Source of the DNA: an uncultured Actinomycetes bacterium
GTDB taxonomy: Bacteria > Actinomycetota > Thermoleophilia > Solirubrobacterales > 70-9
Direction: 5' to 3'
NCBI GenBank assembly: GCA_946479725.1
Contig: CAMLHB010000005.1
Span: 1-32,985, forward strand
Length of the DNA: 32,985 nucleotides
Of the stretch, positions 1 through 6,197 are shown one piece after another (positions within the stretch are counted from its first letter, which is position 1; every line of letters begins with the position of its first letter). The position numbers were made by a program, and so were the translations under genes. The notes beneath the pieces are model-generated. The model did no database searches. It had not been told where the DNA came from and was given only the letters and a program-made list of their open reading frames with translations.

Positions 1-554
1 AGGGCGACGGCAAGGTCGAATCGATCGTCGTCGGCCGCAACGAGCTGGTCGAGGAGGGTGGCGCCCTGCGCGCCAGGGACACCGGCGAGCGCGAAGAGCT
101 CGAGTGCGGGCTGGTCCTGCGCTCGGTCGGCTACACCGGCGTCCCGATCGAGGGCGTGCCCTTCGACGAGAGCCGCGGCCTGATCCTCAACGAGGGCGGG
201 CGCATCCTCGACTCCCACGACGCGGGCCACAAGGTCGGTCACTACACCGCCGGCTGGATCAAGCGCGGCCCCTCGGGCGTGATCGGAACCAACAAGAAAG
301 ACGCGCTGGAGACGGTTCAGCACCTCTTCGCCGACGTCGAGTCCGGCACCCTGCTGACCCCCGAGAGCCCCGACCCCGCCGCGGTCGAGGACCTGCTGGC
401 AGAGAAGGGTGTCCGCTACGTCAGCTTCGAGGACTGGCAGGCAATCGACCAGGCCGAGGTAGGCCGCGGCGAGCCGCACGGCCGCCCGCGGGTCAAGTTC
501 GTCCGCGTCGAGGAGATGCTCGGCACCCTCGGCGAGCCCTCGGCCACCGGCTAG
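1..554 (+). CDS. fprA: Ferredoxin/adrenodoxin-type NADP+ reductase, C-terminal part (5' end outside window)
   Basis: The reading frame is open from base 3, so the N-terminal FAD domain is missing. FprA is a flavoprotein that moves electrons between NADPH and ferredoxin in the cytoplasm. What is visible matches the C-terminal part of the adrenodoxin-reductase/FprA family: RSVGYTGVPIEGVPFDE, then GWIKRGPSGVIGTNKKDA, the stretch that closes over FAD and NADP in this family, and near the end GEPHGRPRVKF, also typical of mycobacterial FprA. The stop TAG (552-554) shares its G with the GTG start of bolA, so the two are translationally coupled. With BolA, glutaredoxin and an A-type carrier just downstream, a role in supplying electrons to Fe-S metabolism is a reasonable inference. 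Confidence 0.93.
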   Translation, partial: GDGKVESIVVGRNELVEEGGALRARDTGEREELECGLVLRSVGYTGVPIEGVPFDESRGLILNEGGRILDSHDAGHKVGHYTAGWIKRGPSGVIGTNKKDALETVQHLFADVESGTLLTPESPDPAAVEDLLAEKGVRYVSFEDWQAIDQAEVGRGEPHGRPRVKFVRVEEMLGTLGEPSATG

Positions 555-790
555 TGCCCGCCGACCTCGCCGAGCTGGAGGGGATGATCGGGGCGGCCCT
601 GCCGGGCGCCGCGGTCGAGGTGATCGACGAAACCGGCACCGGCGACCACCTGCGGGCGACGGTCAGCGCCCCCCAGTTCGACGGCCTCTCGCGGATCGAT
701 CAGCATCGCCTGGTCAAGGCCGCGGTAAAAGAGCGCTTCGACGATGGCACCATCCACGCGCTGTCGGTGAAGACGAGCGTTCCGGGCTGA
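554..790 (+). CDS. BolA/IbaG family protein
   Basis: 78 residues from a GTG that overlaps the fprA stop by one base (TAGTG). BolA proteins bind monothiol glutaredoxins through a shared [2Fe-2S] cluster and act in Fe-S trafficking or iron sensing. The fold's hallmarks are present: an N-terminal helix (LAELEGMIGAALPGA), the central FDGLSRIDQHRLVKAAV segment with the conserved His, and the C-terminal IHALSVKT strand containing the second conserved His. The CGFS glutaredoxin partner begins about 295 bases downstream, a neighbourhood that supports a BolA-Grx pair. An in-frame upstream extension from 104 exists but is the fprA region read in another frame; the coupled GTG is the better start. Confidence 0.9.
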   Translation: MPADLAELEGMIGAALPGAAVEVIDETGTGDHLRATVSAPQFDGLSRIDQHRLVKAAVKERFDDGTIHALSVKTSVPG

Positions 791-861
791 GGTCACGCCT
801 CCTCCTCTTTTCCGACGACAAAATGTTACATTTGGCGCACCATTCGTGCGCAGCCACTCCC

Positions 862-867
862 TACGCT
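862..867 (+). promoter_or_regulatory. -10 element (TACGCT) of a leaderless promoter
   Basis: TACGCT ends 6 nt before the ATG at 874, so transcription would begin at the start codon itself. No convincing -35 is visible. The same arrangement recurs at other genes in this window. Confidence 0.5.
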
Positions 868-873
868 GGAGCG

Positions 874-1053
874 ATGAGATTGAGATCTACCTGGACCGAT
901 TCCCGCCTGGATGACCTGAACAGCAAGGTCAGCGAGCTAAGCGACCGAGTGGACGGCCTCCAGCACACGATGTTTCATGGATTTATCGCGACCATGGTCG
1001 GAATGATGACCGGCTTTCTCGGGCTCGCCGGGGTTCTCATCACAAAGCTCTAG
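874..1053 (+). CDS. Small coiled-coil single-span membrane protein, unknown function
   Basis: 59 residues. Residues about 8-30 form a heptad-like amphipathic helix (LDDLNSKVSELSDRVDGL), followed by one hydrophobic span (FIATMVGMMTGFLGLAGVLI) and a short basic end (TKL). This is the shape of small DUF-type coiled-coil membrane proteins; I do not recognise a named family. A start at 823 would add 17 residues, but the ATG at 874 sits 6 nt after a -10 hexamer, matching the leaderless pattern of neighbouring genes. It lies between bolA and the glutaredoxin gene; a functional link to Fe-S work is not shown by the sequence. Confidence 0.62.
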   Translation: MRLRSTWTDSRLDDLNSKVSELSDRVDGLQHTMFHGFIATMVGMMTGFLGLAGVLITKL

Positions 1054-1071
1054 GCGAGGCCGCCACCTCCC

Positions 1072-1077
1072 TACAAT
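1072..1077 (+). promoter_or_regulatory. -10 element (TACAAT) of a leaderless promoter for the glutaredoxin gene
   Basis: TACAAT ends 7 nt before ATG 1085. This favours 1085 over the in-frame ATG at 1076, which lies inside the hexamer. The -35 region is not recognisable. Confidence 0.6.
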
Positions 1078-1084
1078 GCTCCCC

Positions 1085-1468
1085 ATGGCCGACCCAGAGC
1101 TGAAGAGCAAAATCGAAGAGCTGATCGCCGCCAACCCGGTCCTCCTGTTCATGAAAGGGACCCCGGACATGCCGCGCTGCGGCTTTTCGATGCGCTTGGT
1201 CCAGGTGCTGGACCAGGTCGACGTCGACTACGGCGCGATCGACGTCCTCCCGGCGCTGCAGCCCCTGCGGGAAGTTACCGCGGAGATCGCCGACTGGCAG
1301 ACCTTCCCGCAGCTCTACGTCAACGGCGAGCTGCTCGGCGGCTGCGACATCGTCGAGGAGATGTTCGAGAACGGCGAACTCGCCGAGGCCCTCGGCGTCG
1401 AGCAGCCGGAGAACGCCGAAGTTCATACGGCGCCGCCGGCACAATCGCCGCCCTTGCAGATCGAATAG
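1085..1468 (+). CDS. grxD: Monothiol glutaredoxin, Grx4/GrxD type
   Basis: 127 residues. Monothiol glutaredoxins ligate a [2Fe-2S] cluster with glutathione (or another low-molecular-weight thiol) and pass it to apoproteins, often with BolA. The active site is CGFS at residues 32-35, preceded by FMKGTPDMPR, in which the Lys of MKG contacts glutathione. The TFPQLYVNGELLGGCDI segment carries the cis-Pro and the thiol-binding GGCD. The last 20 residues are a proline- and glutamine-rich tail beyond the usual fold. The start was chosen because ATG 1085 is placed exactly for a leaderless transcript from the -10 at 1072. bolA upstream and the A-type Fe-S carrier downstream (convergent) make a small Fe-S delivery block. 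Confidence 0.93.
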   Translation: MADPELKSKIEELIAANPVLLFMKGTPDMPRCGFSMRLVQVLDQVDVDYGAIDVLPALQPLREVTAEIADWQTFPQLYVNGELLGGCDIVEEMFENGELAEALGVEQPENAEVHTAPPAQSPPLQIE

Positions 1469-1495
1469 CAGCCGTCGGCTGACCAAGCAGATCAA

Positions 1496-1544
1496 GGACG
1501 CAGGGAGCGAAGCGTGCTCTGCACGTGAGCGACCGAGGACGCAG
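1496..1544. repeat. Structured intergenic element with direct repeats around a small hairpin
   Basis: Between the convergent glutaredoxin and ErpA genes lie two copies of GGACGCAG (1496-1503, 1537-1544) and two of GAGCGA (1505-1510, 1527-1532), arranged around a 5-bp stem CGTGC-TCT-GCACG (1513-1525). There is no T-tract, so an intrinsic terminator is not clear. The order of the parts suggests a dispersed intergenic repeat; copy number cannot be judged from one window. Confidence 0.4.
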
Positions 1545-1555
1545 AGATGCGCCGG

Positions 1556-1924
1556 TCAGACGGCGGCTGCTGCGTCCTCTTTCACCTGGAAAGAGGATCC
1601 GCAGCCGCAGGCCGCAACCACGTTCGGGTTGTTGACCTGGAAGCCCGCCCCCTGCAACCCTTCGACGTAGTCGACCTCCGAGCCGAAGACGAACTGCATG
1701 CTGACCTTGTCGACGATGACGGCGACGCCGTCAACCTCGAAGACGTTGTCGTCCTCCTTGGCCTTGTCGAAGGCGAGCGCGTACTGGAAGCCCGAGCACC
1801 CACCTCCCCGCACAGCCACCCGCAGCGCCTGCTCGGAACCGTCGGGCTGAGACCCGAGCAACTCGCCGATCTTCTCGGCGGCCTTGTCGGTGAGGGTGAT
1901 CGCGGCTTGAGGCGTATCGGTCAC
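1556..1924 (-). CDS. erpA: A-type Fe-S cluster carrier (ErpA/IscA/HesB family)
   Basis: 122 residues. A-type carriers receive Fe-S clusters from a scaffold and hand them to client proteins. The three cluster-binding cysteines are in place: C43 in GGGCSGFQYAL, and C106 and C108 in ACGCGSSF near the C-terminus. FGSEVDYVEGLQGAGFQVNNPN is the typical conserved stretch between them. The GTG start at 1924 follows a -10 hexamer by 7 nt, so the mRNA is probably leaderless. It converges on the BolA-glutaredoxin block. An IscA paralogue cannot be excluded, but the length and GCSGFQY signature fit the ErpA/IscA group well. Confidence 0.92.
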   Translation of the reverse strand: MTDTPQAAITLTDKAAEKIGELLGSQPDGSEQALRVAVRGGGCSGFQYALAFDKAKEDDNVFEVDGVAVIVDKVSMQFVFGSEVDYVEGLQGAGFQVNNPNVVAACGCGSSFQVKEDAAAAV

Positions 1925-1931
1925 TTCACAA

Positions 1932-1937
1932 AGTGTA
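1932..1937 (-). promoter_or_regulatory. -10 element (TACACT) of a leaderless promoter for erpA
   Basis: Read on the minus strand, TACACT is followed by 7 nt and then the GTG start at 1924. It lies close to the opposite-facing -10 of degV at 1975, so the two genes share a divergent promoter region of about 60 bp. Confidence 0.6.
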
Positions 1938-1974
1938 GCGGGATATGTCGGTCGGTCAGACTGGTCTTCGCGTC

Positions 1975-1980
1975 TAGAAT
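1975..1980 (+). promoter_or_regulatory. -10 element (TAGAAT) of a leaderless promoter for degV
   Basis: TAGAAT is followed by 6 nt and the GTG start at 1987. No Shine-Dalgarno sequence can fit, which supports a leaderless transcript. Confidence 0.6.
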
Positions 1981-1986
1981 CGGCTT

Positions 1987-2862
1987 GTGAGCTTCGCCGC
2001 CGAGACCGCGGTCGTCTGCGATACGACCTGCTACCTCCCGACCGACCTTCTGGAGGAGCGGGGGATCAAGGAGATCAGCCTCTACGTCTCGGTCGACGGG
2101 GACCAGCAGAAGGAGTCGGAGATCACCGACTTCGACGCGTTCTACGAGCGGCTGCGGGCTTCCGAAAGCGGCGCGACCACGTCGCAGCCGTCGATCGGGG
2201 ACTTCCTCGAGGTCTACGAGCCACTGCTGGACGAAGGACGGGAAGTCGTCTCGATCCACATCTCCGCCGGCATCTCCGGCACCTTCGAGGCCGCCGGGCA
2301 GGCGCGGGAGCGGCTGATCGAGGAAGACAAGGGAGGCGAGCGGCTGCACCTGATGGACTCGCGCTCGGCGGCCGGCGGGATGGGGCTCTGCGCCCTCGGG
2401 GCCGCCTCGGCAGCGAACGCCGGTGCCGACGCCGCAGGGGTGGTCGCCCGGGCCGAGGAAACCCGCAACGACCTGAAGATGTGGTTCGCGATCGACACCC
2501 TCGAGTACCTGCGCCGCGGCGGCCGCATCGGCGGCGCCCGGGCCTGGATCGGCAGCGCCCTGAAGATCAAGCCGATCCTCACCCTCGAGGAGGAGATCAC
2601 CCCGGTTGAGCGGGTCCGCACCCGCGCCCGCTCGCTGGAGCGCCTGCGTGGATACGCCCGTCAGCGCAAGGAGTCCGGCGCCTATGGCTGGGTCGTCCAG
2701 TACATCCAGGACAAAGAGACCGCCGACGTGATGGTCGAAGACTGCTACGAGATCTTCGGCTGCGAGCCCGCCTTCATCTCCGAGGTCGGCCCCGTCTTGG
2801 GCGCCCACGTCGGCCCCGGCTTGCTCGGGGTCGGCTCGGTTCACACCGAGCTGATCGCCTAG
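1987..2862 (+). CDS. DegV family fatty-acid-binding protein
   Basis: 291 residues, normal length for DegV proteins, which bind a fatty acid in a buried pocket (in Firmicutes FakB hands it to the FakA kinase). Family signatures are in order: VVCDTTCYLP at the N-terminus, TTSQPS at about 60 (the TSQPS loop holding the carboxylate), SAGISGTFEAA, MDSRSAAGGMGL, DTLEYLRRGGRIGG, and a C-terminal GPVLGAHVGPGLLGVG. No FakA kinase gene is in the window, so the partner is unknown. It begins at GTG 1987, 6 nt after a -10 box, and ends 7 nt from the convergent DUF3618 gene. Confidence 0.9.
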   Translation: MSFAAETAVVCDTTCYLPTDLLEERGIKEISLYVSVDGDQQKESEITDFDAFYERLRASESGATTSQPSIGDFLEVYEPLLDEGREVVSIHISAGISGTFEAAGQARERLIEEDKGGERLHLMDSRSAAGGMGLCALGAASAANAGADAAGVVARAEETRNDLKMWFAIDTLEYLRRGGRIGGARAWIGSALKIKPILTLEEEITPVERVRTRARSLERLRGYARQRKESGAYGWVVQYIQDKETADVMVEDCYEIFGCEPAFISEVGPVLGAHVGPGLLGVGSVHTELIA

Positions 2863-2869
2863 TTCGGGC

Positions 2870-3097
2870 TTAGCGGTTGCGGCGACGGCGCAGCATTGCG
2901 CGCGCGCCGATAAAGAAGCCGACGGCCGCGGCGCCGACGATCAACTGCTGTTTGTGATCCTCAACCTGGCGGCGCCAGTCGGTCAGTTCGTTGACGCGGC
3001 CGCGCAGGGCCTCGACCGAGGTCCCCAGCTGGCGGCGCTTGAGGTCGATGTCACGGCGGATCTCCGCCGGCGAGCGGCCTGGGGCACCGGTGCTCAC
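2870..3097 (-). CDS. DUF3618 family small membrane protein
   Basis: 75 residues. The N-terminal SPAEIRRDIDLKRRQLGTS is the DUF3618 signature, a short helical segment with a regular Arg/Leu pattern, followed by one hydrophobic span (about 52-68, LIVGAAAVGFFIGARAM) and a strongly basic end (LRRRRNR) that should remain cytoplasmic. The GTG start overlaps the stop of the preceding holin-family gene (GTGA), so the two are co-translated. DUF3618, phage-holin-family and DUF4235-like genes commonly sit together in actinobacteria; their biochemical role is not established, and an envelope-stress or membrane-organising role is only a guess. Confidence 0.82.
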   Translation of the reverse strand: MSTGAPGRSPAEIRRDIDLKRRQLGTSVEALRGRVNELTDWRRQVEDHKQQLIVGAAAVGFFIGARAMLRRRRNR

Positions 3098-3543
3098 GAA
3101 GTCTCCTTTTCCAGCATCTCCTTGGTCAGCTTCGCCTCTTCGATCGCCTGCTCGGGCACCGGCGGCGCCCCGGCTTTGAGGGCTTTCGAGGCGATCCAGC
3201 CGGCCAGGGCGGCGAGCAGGAGGAAGATCGCGGCGGTGACGAAGTAGCCGGCCCAGATGTTGCCACTGAACAGTTCTTCGCCCAGCAGCCAGGCGATCCC
3301 GTGCAGGATCATGATCAGCGCCAGGAAGGCGAAGGCGCCGGCGGCGGCACCGACGGCCGAGCCGCGGAGGATCTTCGAGACCTTCTCGGATACCTCGGCC
3401 TTGGCGAGCTCTATCTCCTCGCGGATCAGGGTCGAGGCGTTCTCGGAAACCTCGACGACGAGGTCGGTTATCGAGCGCTGCTCGGGCGGGGGCGGCGGTC
3501 CCGGGGGCGGGATCGGCGGCGGGTTGACGGGTGGCTCCTGCAT
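3094..3543 (-). CDS. Phage-holin-family (DUF1469/YqjE-like) membrane protein
   Basis: 149 residues. A proline-rich cytoplasmic leader (1-20) precedes an amphipathic charged segment (LIREEIELAKAEVSEKVSK, about 39-57) that is the family signature. Two membrane spans follow: about 63-87 (AVGAAAGAFAFLALIMILHG) and about 97-120 (GYFVTAAIFLLLAALAGWIA). The last 25 residues are an acidic/basic helix. Despite the family name these are chromosomal envelope proteins and nothing here suggests a prophage. The ATG is 9 nt after the upstream gene's stop, with GGAG overlapping that stop as a ribosome site. It is the middle gene of a three-gene set. Confidence 0.82.
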   Translation of the reverse strand: MQEPPVNPPPIPPPGPPPPPEQRSITDLVVEVSENASTLIREEIELAKAEVSEKVSKILRGSAVGAAAGAFAFLALIMILHGIAWLLGEELFSGNIWAGYFVTAAIFLLLAALAGWIASKALKAGAPPVPEQAIEEAKLTKEMLEKETS

Positions 3544-3552
3544 CGCTCGCTC

Positions 3553-3687
3553 CTACTCCGGTGGGTCCTCGTTGTAGATGCGCCGGTAGATCAGGGACGC
3601 GGCCCGCGCGGCGACGATGCTCGCGAGCGCACCGGTCGCGGCCAAGAGGCCGCTCCAGACGAGACGTTTGACCAGCTCGTTGTCCAC
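3553..3687 (-). CDS. Tiny membrane protein resembling the first half of DUF4235
   Basis: A 44-residue gene: a start GTG at 3687 with a good ribosome site (GAAGGA, 8-9 nt upstream), a hydrophobic span (LVWSGLLAATGALASIVAARA) and a polar end finishing NEDPPE. DUF4235 proteins, which often accompany DUF1469/DUF3618 genes, carry a similar hydrophobic helix followed by a GEDPPE-like motif and then a second helix; here the protein stops right after that motif. It could be a natural short form or a truncated copy. The stop is followed after 9 nt by the holin-family start, so the three genes look like one operon. The family assignment is from memory and position, not a search. Confidence 0.6.
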   Translation of the reverse strand: MDNELVKRLVWSGLLAATGALASIVAARAASLIYRRIYNEDPPE

Positions 3688-3726
3688 TAGTTCGAGTCCT
3701 TCCCCATGCGAAGTCGGCAGTAAACC

Positions 3727-4329
3727 CTATCCGCGCGGCTCAAGGCCGTCGCAGATGGTCGTGACAAGGAGATCCCGCGCCTGGTCGAAGTCGCTGTCGG
3801 AGGCGGGGATCGTCCCGAAGATCCAGCCGGAGAGCAGCTGCTCGATCGCCCCGTAGAAGGACATCGAGGCGAACATCGGCGCCACGTCGCCGCGGAAGGC
3901 GCCGCTGGCCTGGCCGTCGGCGACGATCTTCGCGATCGACTCGTAGGCGCGCTGGATCTGCTCCAGGTGCGTCTTGCCGAACGAGTTCGCCGCCCTCGTC
4001 ACCTCGACGATGATCACCTTCATCAGCTCCGGGTCGTGCCGGTAGGAGTCGAAGATGAAGGTCGCCACCGCGCCGAGCTTCTCGCGCGGGCTGGCCGCGG
4101 TCTTGTCGGCCTCCTCGATCGCCGCCAGCAGCAGCGACCAGCGCTCGACAAAGAGTTCGTTCAGGACCTCGTCCTTGGAGTTGAAGTAGTGGTAGACGAG
4201 CCCGTAGGCGACGCCGGCCTCGTCGGCGATGTCGGAGACGCGGGTCGCGTGGAAGCCCTGGCGGGCGAAGACCCGGATCGCGGCGTCGAGGATGAGGCGG
4301 CGTTTGTCGGCGGGAGGCGCCTGCGCCAT
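3727..4329 (-). CDS. TetR/AcrR family transcriptional regulator
   Basis: 200 residues. The N-terminal helix-turn-helix is plain: RRLILDAAIRVFARQGFHAT, then VSDIADEAGVAYGLVYHYFNSKDEVL (about 31-56), the TetR recognition-helix consensus. Residues 60-200 form the all-helical ligand and dimer domain; its ligand cannot be read, though acyl-CoA is common in such neighbourhoods. The ATG at 4329 shares its A with the TGA of the upstream C-N hydrolase gene, so they are co-translated. The palindrome GATTGAC-CA-GTCAATC at 5178-5193, just downstream of the operon's likely start of transcription, is the obvious candidate operator for autoregulation. A longer reading frame running back to 5040 is only the hydrolase region in another frame. 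Confidence 0.93.
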   Translation of the reverse strand: MAQAPPADKRRLILDAAIRVFARQGFHATRVSDIADEAGVAYGLVYHYFNSKDEVLNELFVERWSLLLAAIEEADKTAASPREKLGAVATFIFDSYRHDPELMKVIIVEVTRAANSFGKTHLEQIQRAYESIAKIVADGQASGAFRGDVAPMFASMSFYGAIEQLLSGWIFGTIPASDSDFDQARDLLVTTICDGLEPRG

Positions 4330-5162
4330 CAGCCCTGCCCCTCGGTCGGCTCGGGCCAGGCGTAGGCGCCGGGGCGGCGGTTGGCGAGCGAGGGCAGCGA
4401 GGTGCGGACCCGCTGCAGGGCCGCGAAGTCGAGCTCGGCGCTGACGAAGCACTCCTCGTCGGGCGCGGCGGCGAGGACGACCCCCCAGGGATCGACGATC
4501 AGCGAGCGGCCGAAGGAGCTGTAGTGCGGCGGCGCCTCGCCGACCTGGTTGGGGGCGAGGACGAAGAGTTGGTTCTCGATCGCCCGCGCCCGCAGCAGCA
4601 CTTCCCAGTGGTCGCGGCCGGTGGCGAGGGTGAAGGCCGAGGGGACGGCGATCAGCCGGGCGCCGCGCAGGGCGAGGATCCGGAACAGCTCCGGAAAGCG
4701 GAGGTCGTAACAGACGGTGAGACCGACCGTGAGGTCGCCCACCGGGGCGACGACCGGTTCTGAGCCGGGGCGCTCGAACTCCGACTCGCGGTAGGAGACG
4801 CCGCCGGCGTCGACGTCGAACATGTGGATCTTGCGGTAGACGGCGAGGTCCGCGCCCTCGGGGTCGATCAGGACCGAGGTGTTCGAAGCCTTTTCCCCCT
4901 CCGTCCCGCGCTCGGAGACGCTGCCGGCGAGCAGGTGGATCCCCAGCTCCCGCGCCCAGCCGCGGGCGGCGGAGAGACTGGGACCGTCGAGCGGCTCGGC
5001 TCCGGCGACCAGTTCCTCGCCACCGGCCAGCAGGTTCCACTTCTCCGGCAGGGCGACGAATTCGGCGCCGCCGGCGGCAGCCTCGCGGACCAGGCGCTCG
5101 GCCGTGGCCAGGTTCCTGTCCTTGTCCCCGTTGGAGTTGAGCTGTACCGCCGCTACACGCAC
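4329..5162 (-). CDS. Carbon-nitrogen hydrolase (nitrilase superfamily, Nit1/Nit2-like amidase)
   Basis: 277 residues. The superfamily hydrolyses C-N bonds of amides or nitriles with a Glu-Lys-Cys triad; all three are visible as E40 (ALPEKWN), K111 (YRKIHMFD) and C151 (TVCYDLRFPE). CYDLRFPELFRILALRGA and the IHMFD loop are most like the Nit1/Nit2 branch (deaminated glutathione or omega-amidase), although the substrate is uncertain. The start is GTG 5162, with a GAAGG ribosome site 8-9 nt upstream. It is the first gene of a two-gene operon with the TetR regulator, whose probable operator lies in the leader. No signal peptide; cytoplasmic. Confidence 0.88.
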   Translation of the reverse strand: MRVAAVQLNSNGDKDRNLATAERLVREAAAGGAEFVALPEKWNLLAGGEELVAGAEPLDGPSLSAARGWARELGIHLLAGSVSERGTEGEKASNTSVLIDPEGADLAVYRKIHMFDVDAGGVSYRESEFERPGSEPVVAPVGDLTVGLTVCYDLRFPELFRILALRGARLIAVPSAFTLATGRDHWEVLLRARAIENQLFVLAPNQVGEAPPHYSSFGRSLIVDPWGVVLAAAPDEECFVSAELDFAALQRVRTSLPSLANRRPGAYAWPEPTEGQG

Positions 5163-5177
5163 CGCGCGCCCTTCGTT

Positions 5178-5193
5178 GATTGACCAGTCAATC
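5178..5193. promoter_or_regulatory. Perfect 7-2-7 palindrome, probable TetR operator
   Basis: GATTGAC-CA-GTCAATC. The core TTGAC..GTCAA resembles operators bound by TetR-family repressors of fatty-acid and acyl-CoA genes. It lies between the minus-strand -10 box at 5203-5208 and the GTG start at 5162, where a bound protein would block elongation. The TetR gene is the second gene of this same operon. Confidence 0.72.
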
Positions 5194-5202
5194 GGCTACC
5201 GC

Positions 5203-5208
5203 AGTATA
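5203..5208 (-). promoter_or_regulatory. -10 element (TATACT) for the C-N hydrolase/TetR operon
   Basis: TATACT on the minus strand; transcription would begin near 5196, next to the palindrome, giving a leader of about 34 nt with a ribosome site. No good -35 is visible. A second small palindrome, TGACGCGTCA (5227-5236), sits upstream across the SDR stop codon. Confidence 0.55.
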
Positions 5209-5233
5209 TGAGCGGTTGAGACGCCTTGACGCG

Positions 5234-6070
5234 TCAGAGGTTCAACTGGCGCGCGACTATGCGATCGAATAGGCGCGTGGGAATGAACGGCTGAATCCGC
5301 GCCTGCACCTTGGCGTCGAGGCCGACCAGATATCGCGTCTTCGGCCGGCTCGATTCCAGCGCGTGGGCGATCGCCTTCGCCACCTTCTCCGGCGGGATCC
5401 CGCGTTCGGCGGTGTCCTCGATCACCTGCTTGAACTTCTCGAGCGCGGCGCCGTAGAGCAGGTTCGTCTGCGGCGACTTCGCCTCGATCTCCTCCCCCTT
5501 GCTCCTGCCACGCTCCCAGATCGGCGTGTCGATCGAGCCCGGCTCGATGATCGCCACCTCGATCCCCCATGGCCGCAGCTCCTGGCGGAAGACGTCCCCG
5601 ATCGCCTCGGTGGCGAACTTGGAGGCGTGGTAGGGCCCGCCGAAGGGAAAGGCGATGCGGCCGCCGATCGAAGCGAGGAAGACGATCCGTCCTTCCGCCT
5701 TTCGGATCTGCGGCAGCAGCGCCTGCGTCACCGCCACGTAGGCAACCAGGTTGACCTCGAGCTGGTGGCGCAGGTCCTCGAGCGGCACCGTCTCCAGCGG
5801 CCCCGGCACGGCGACGCCGGCGTTGTTGACGAGCCCGTCGAGCCCGTCAGGGCTCTCCCGCTCGATCTGCGCCGCCGCCGCGGCGATCTGCTCCGGCTCG
5901 GTGACGTCGAGGCTCACCGGCACCAACCGCTCCGATCCCTCAGCGCGCAAGCTCTCCCCATCCTCGGCCTTGCGGACCCCCGCGAAAACGCGCCAGCCCA
6001 ACCCGTCCAGACGCAGCGCCGTAGCGCGCCCGATCCCGGTGGACGCCCCGGTGACGAGTACCGATCGCAT
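5234..6070 (-). CDS. Short-chain dehydrogenase/reductase (classical SDR)
   Basis: 278 residues. SDRs are NAD(P)(H)-dependent oxidoreductases acting on alcohols or ketones. The cofactor motif TGASTGIG is at 7-14, the NNAG motif at 82-85, the catalytic Ser at 134 (LASIGGR), and the YxxxK pair Y147/K151 (YHASK). V-R-K after the second strand suggests NADPH preference. The extended C-terminal region (IQPFIPTRLFDRIVARQL) resembles that of lipid or retinol-type SDRs, but the substrate is not known. ATG 6070 lies 6 nt after a -10 hexamer, so it is probably leaderless and transcribed separately from the hydrolase/TetR pair 72 nt downstream. Confidence 0.9.
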   Translation of the reverse strand: MRSVLVTGASTGIGRATALRLDGLGWRVFAGVRKAEDGESLRAEGSERLVPVSLDVTEPEQIAAAAAQIERESPDGLDGLVNNAGVAVPGPLETVPLEDLRHQLEVNLVAYVAVTQALLPQIRKAEGRIVFLASIGGRIAFPFGGPYHASKFATEAIGDVFRQELRPWGIEVAIIEPGSIDTPIWERGRSKGEEIEAKSPQTNLLYGAALEKFKQVIEDTAERGIPPEKVAKAIAHALESSRPKTRYLVGLDAKVQARIQPFIPTRLFDRIVARQLNL

Positions 6071-6076
6071 CCCCCG

Positions 6077-6082
6077 AGGCTA
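6077..6082 (-). promoter_or_regulatory. -10 element (TAGCCT) of a leaderless promoter for the SDR gene
   Basis: On the minus strand TAGCCT is followed by CGGGGG and then ATG 6070, the 6-nt spacing seen at several other genes here. Confidence 0.5.
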
Positions 6083-6161
6083 TCTATGACCGGTCGCGGC
6101 CCCCGAAACGTCCCGGAAAACGCGCCCTCTTCGGGCGCCAAGTGGGGAGAGAACCACGCTG

Positions 6162-6197
6162 CCGGTTCTTGCCACACCAGAGTGGGGCAAGAACCGG
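6162..6197. repeat. 12-bp-arm inverted repeat at the start of the DUF559 gene
   Basis: Arms CCGGTTCTTGCC (6162-6173) and GGCAAGAACCGG (6186-6197) are perfect, with a 12-base loop. The right arm contains TGGGGCAAGAACC; a related TGGGGAGAGAACC is at 6143-6155 and TGGGGCAGGAATCC at 7111-7124, on the far side of the gene. It looks like a REP-type palindrome. The proposed GTG start at 6182 falls in its loop. Confidence 0.75.

Noticed and set aside
3094..3543. Phage holin as evidence for a prophage
   Set aside because: The family name is historical. The neighbours are chromosomal DUF genes, and no phage structural, lysis or integrase genes are present.
4330..5040. Upstream extension of the TetR frame to 437 residues
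   Set aside because: It is the C-N hydrolase gene read in another frame; the TetR domain starts at the ATG at 4329 coupled to the hydrolase stop.
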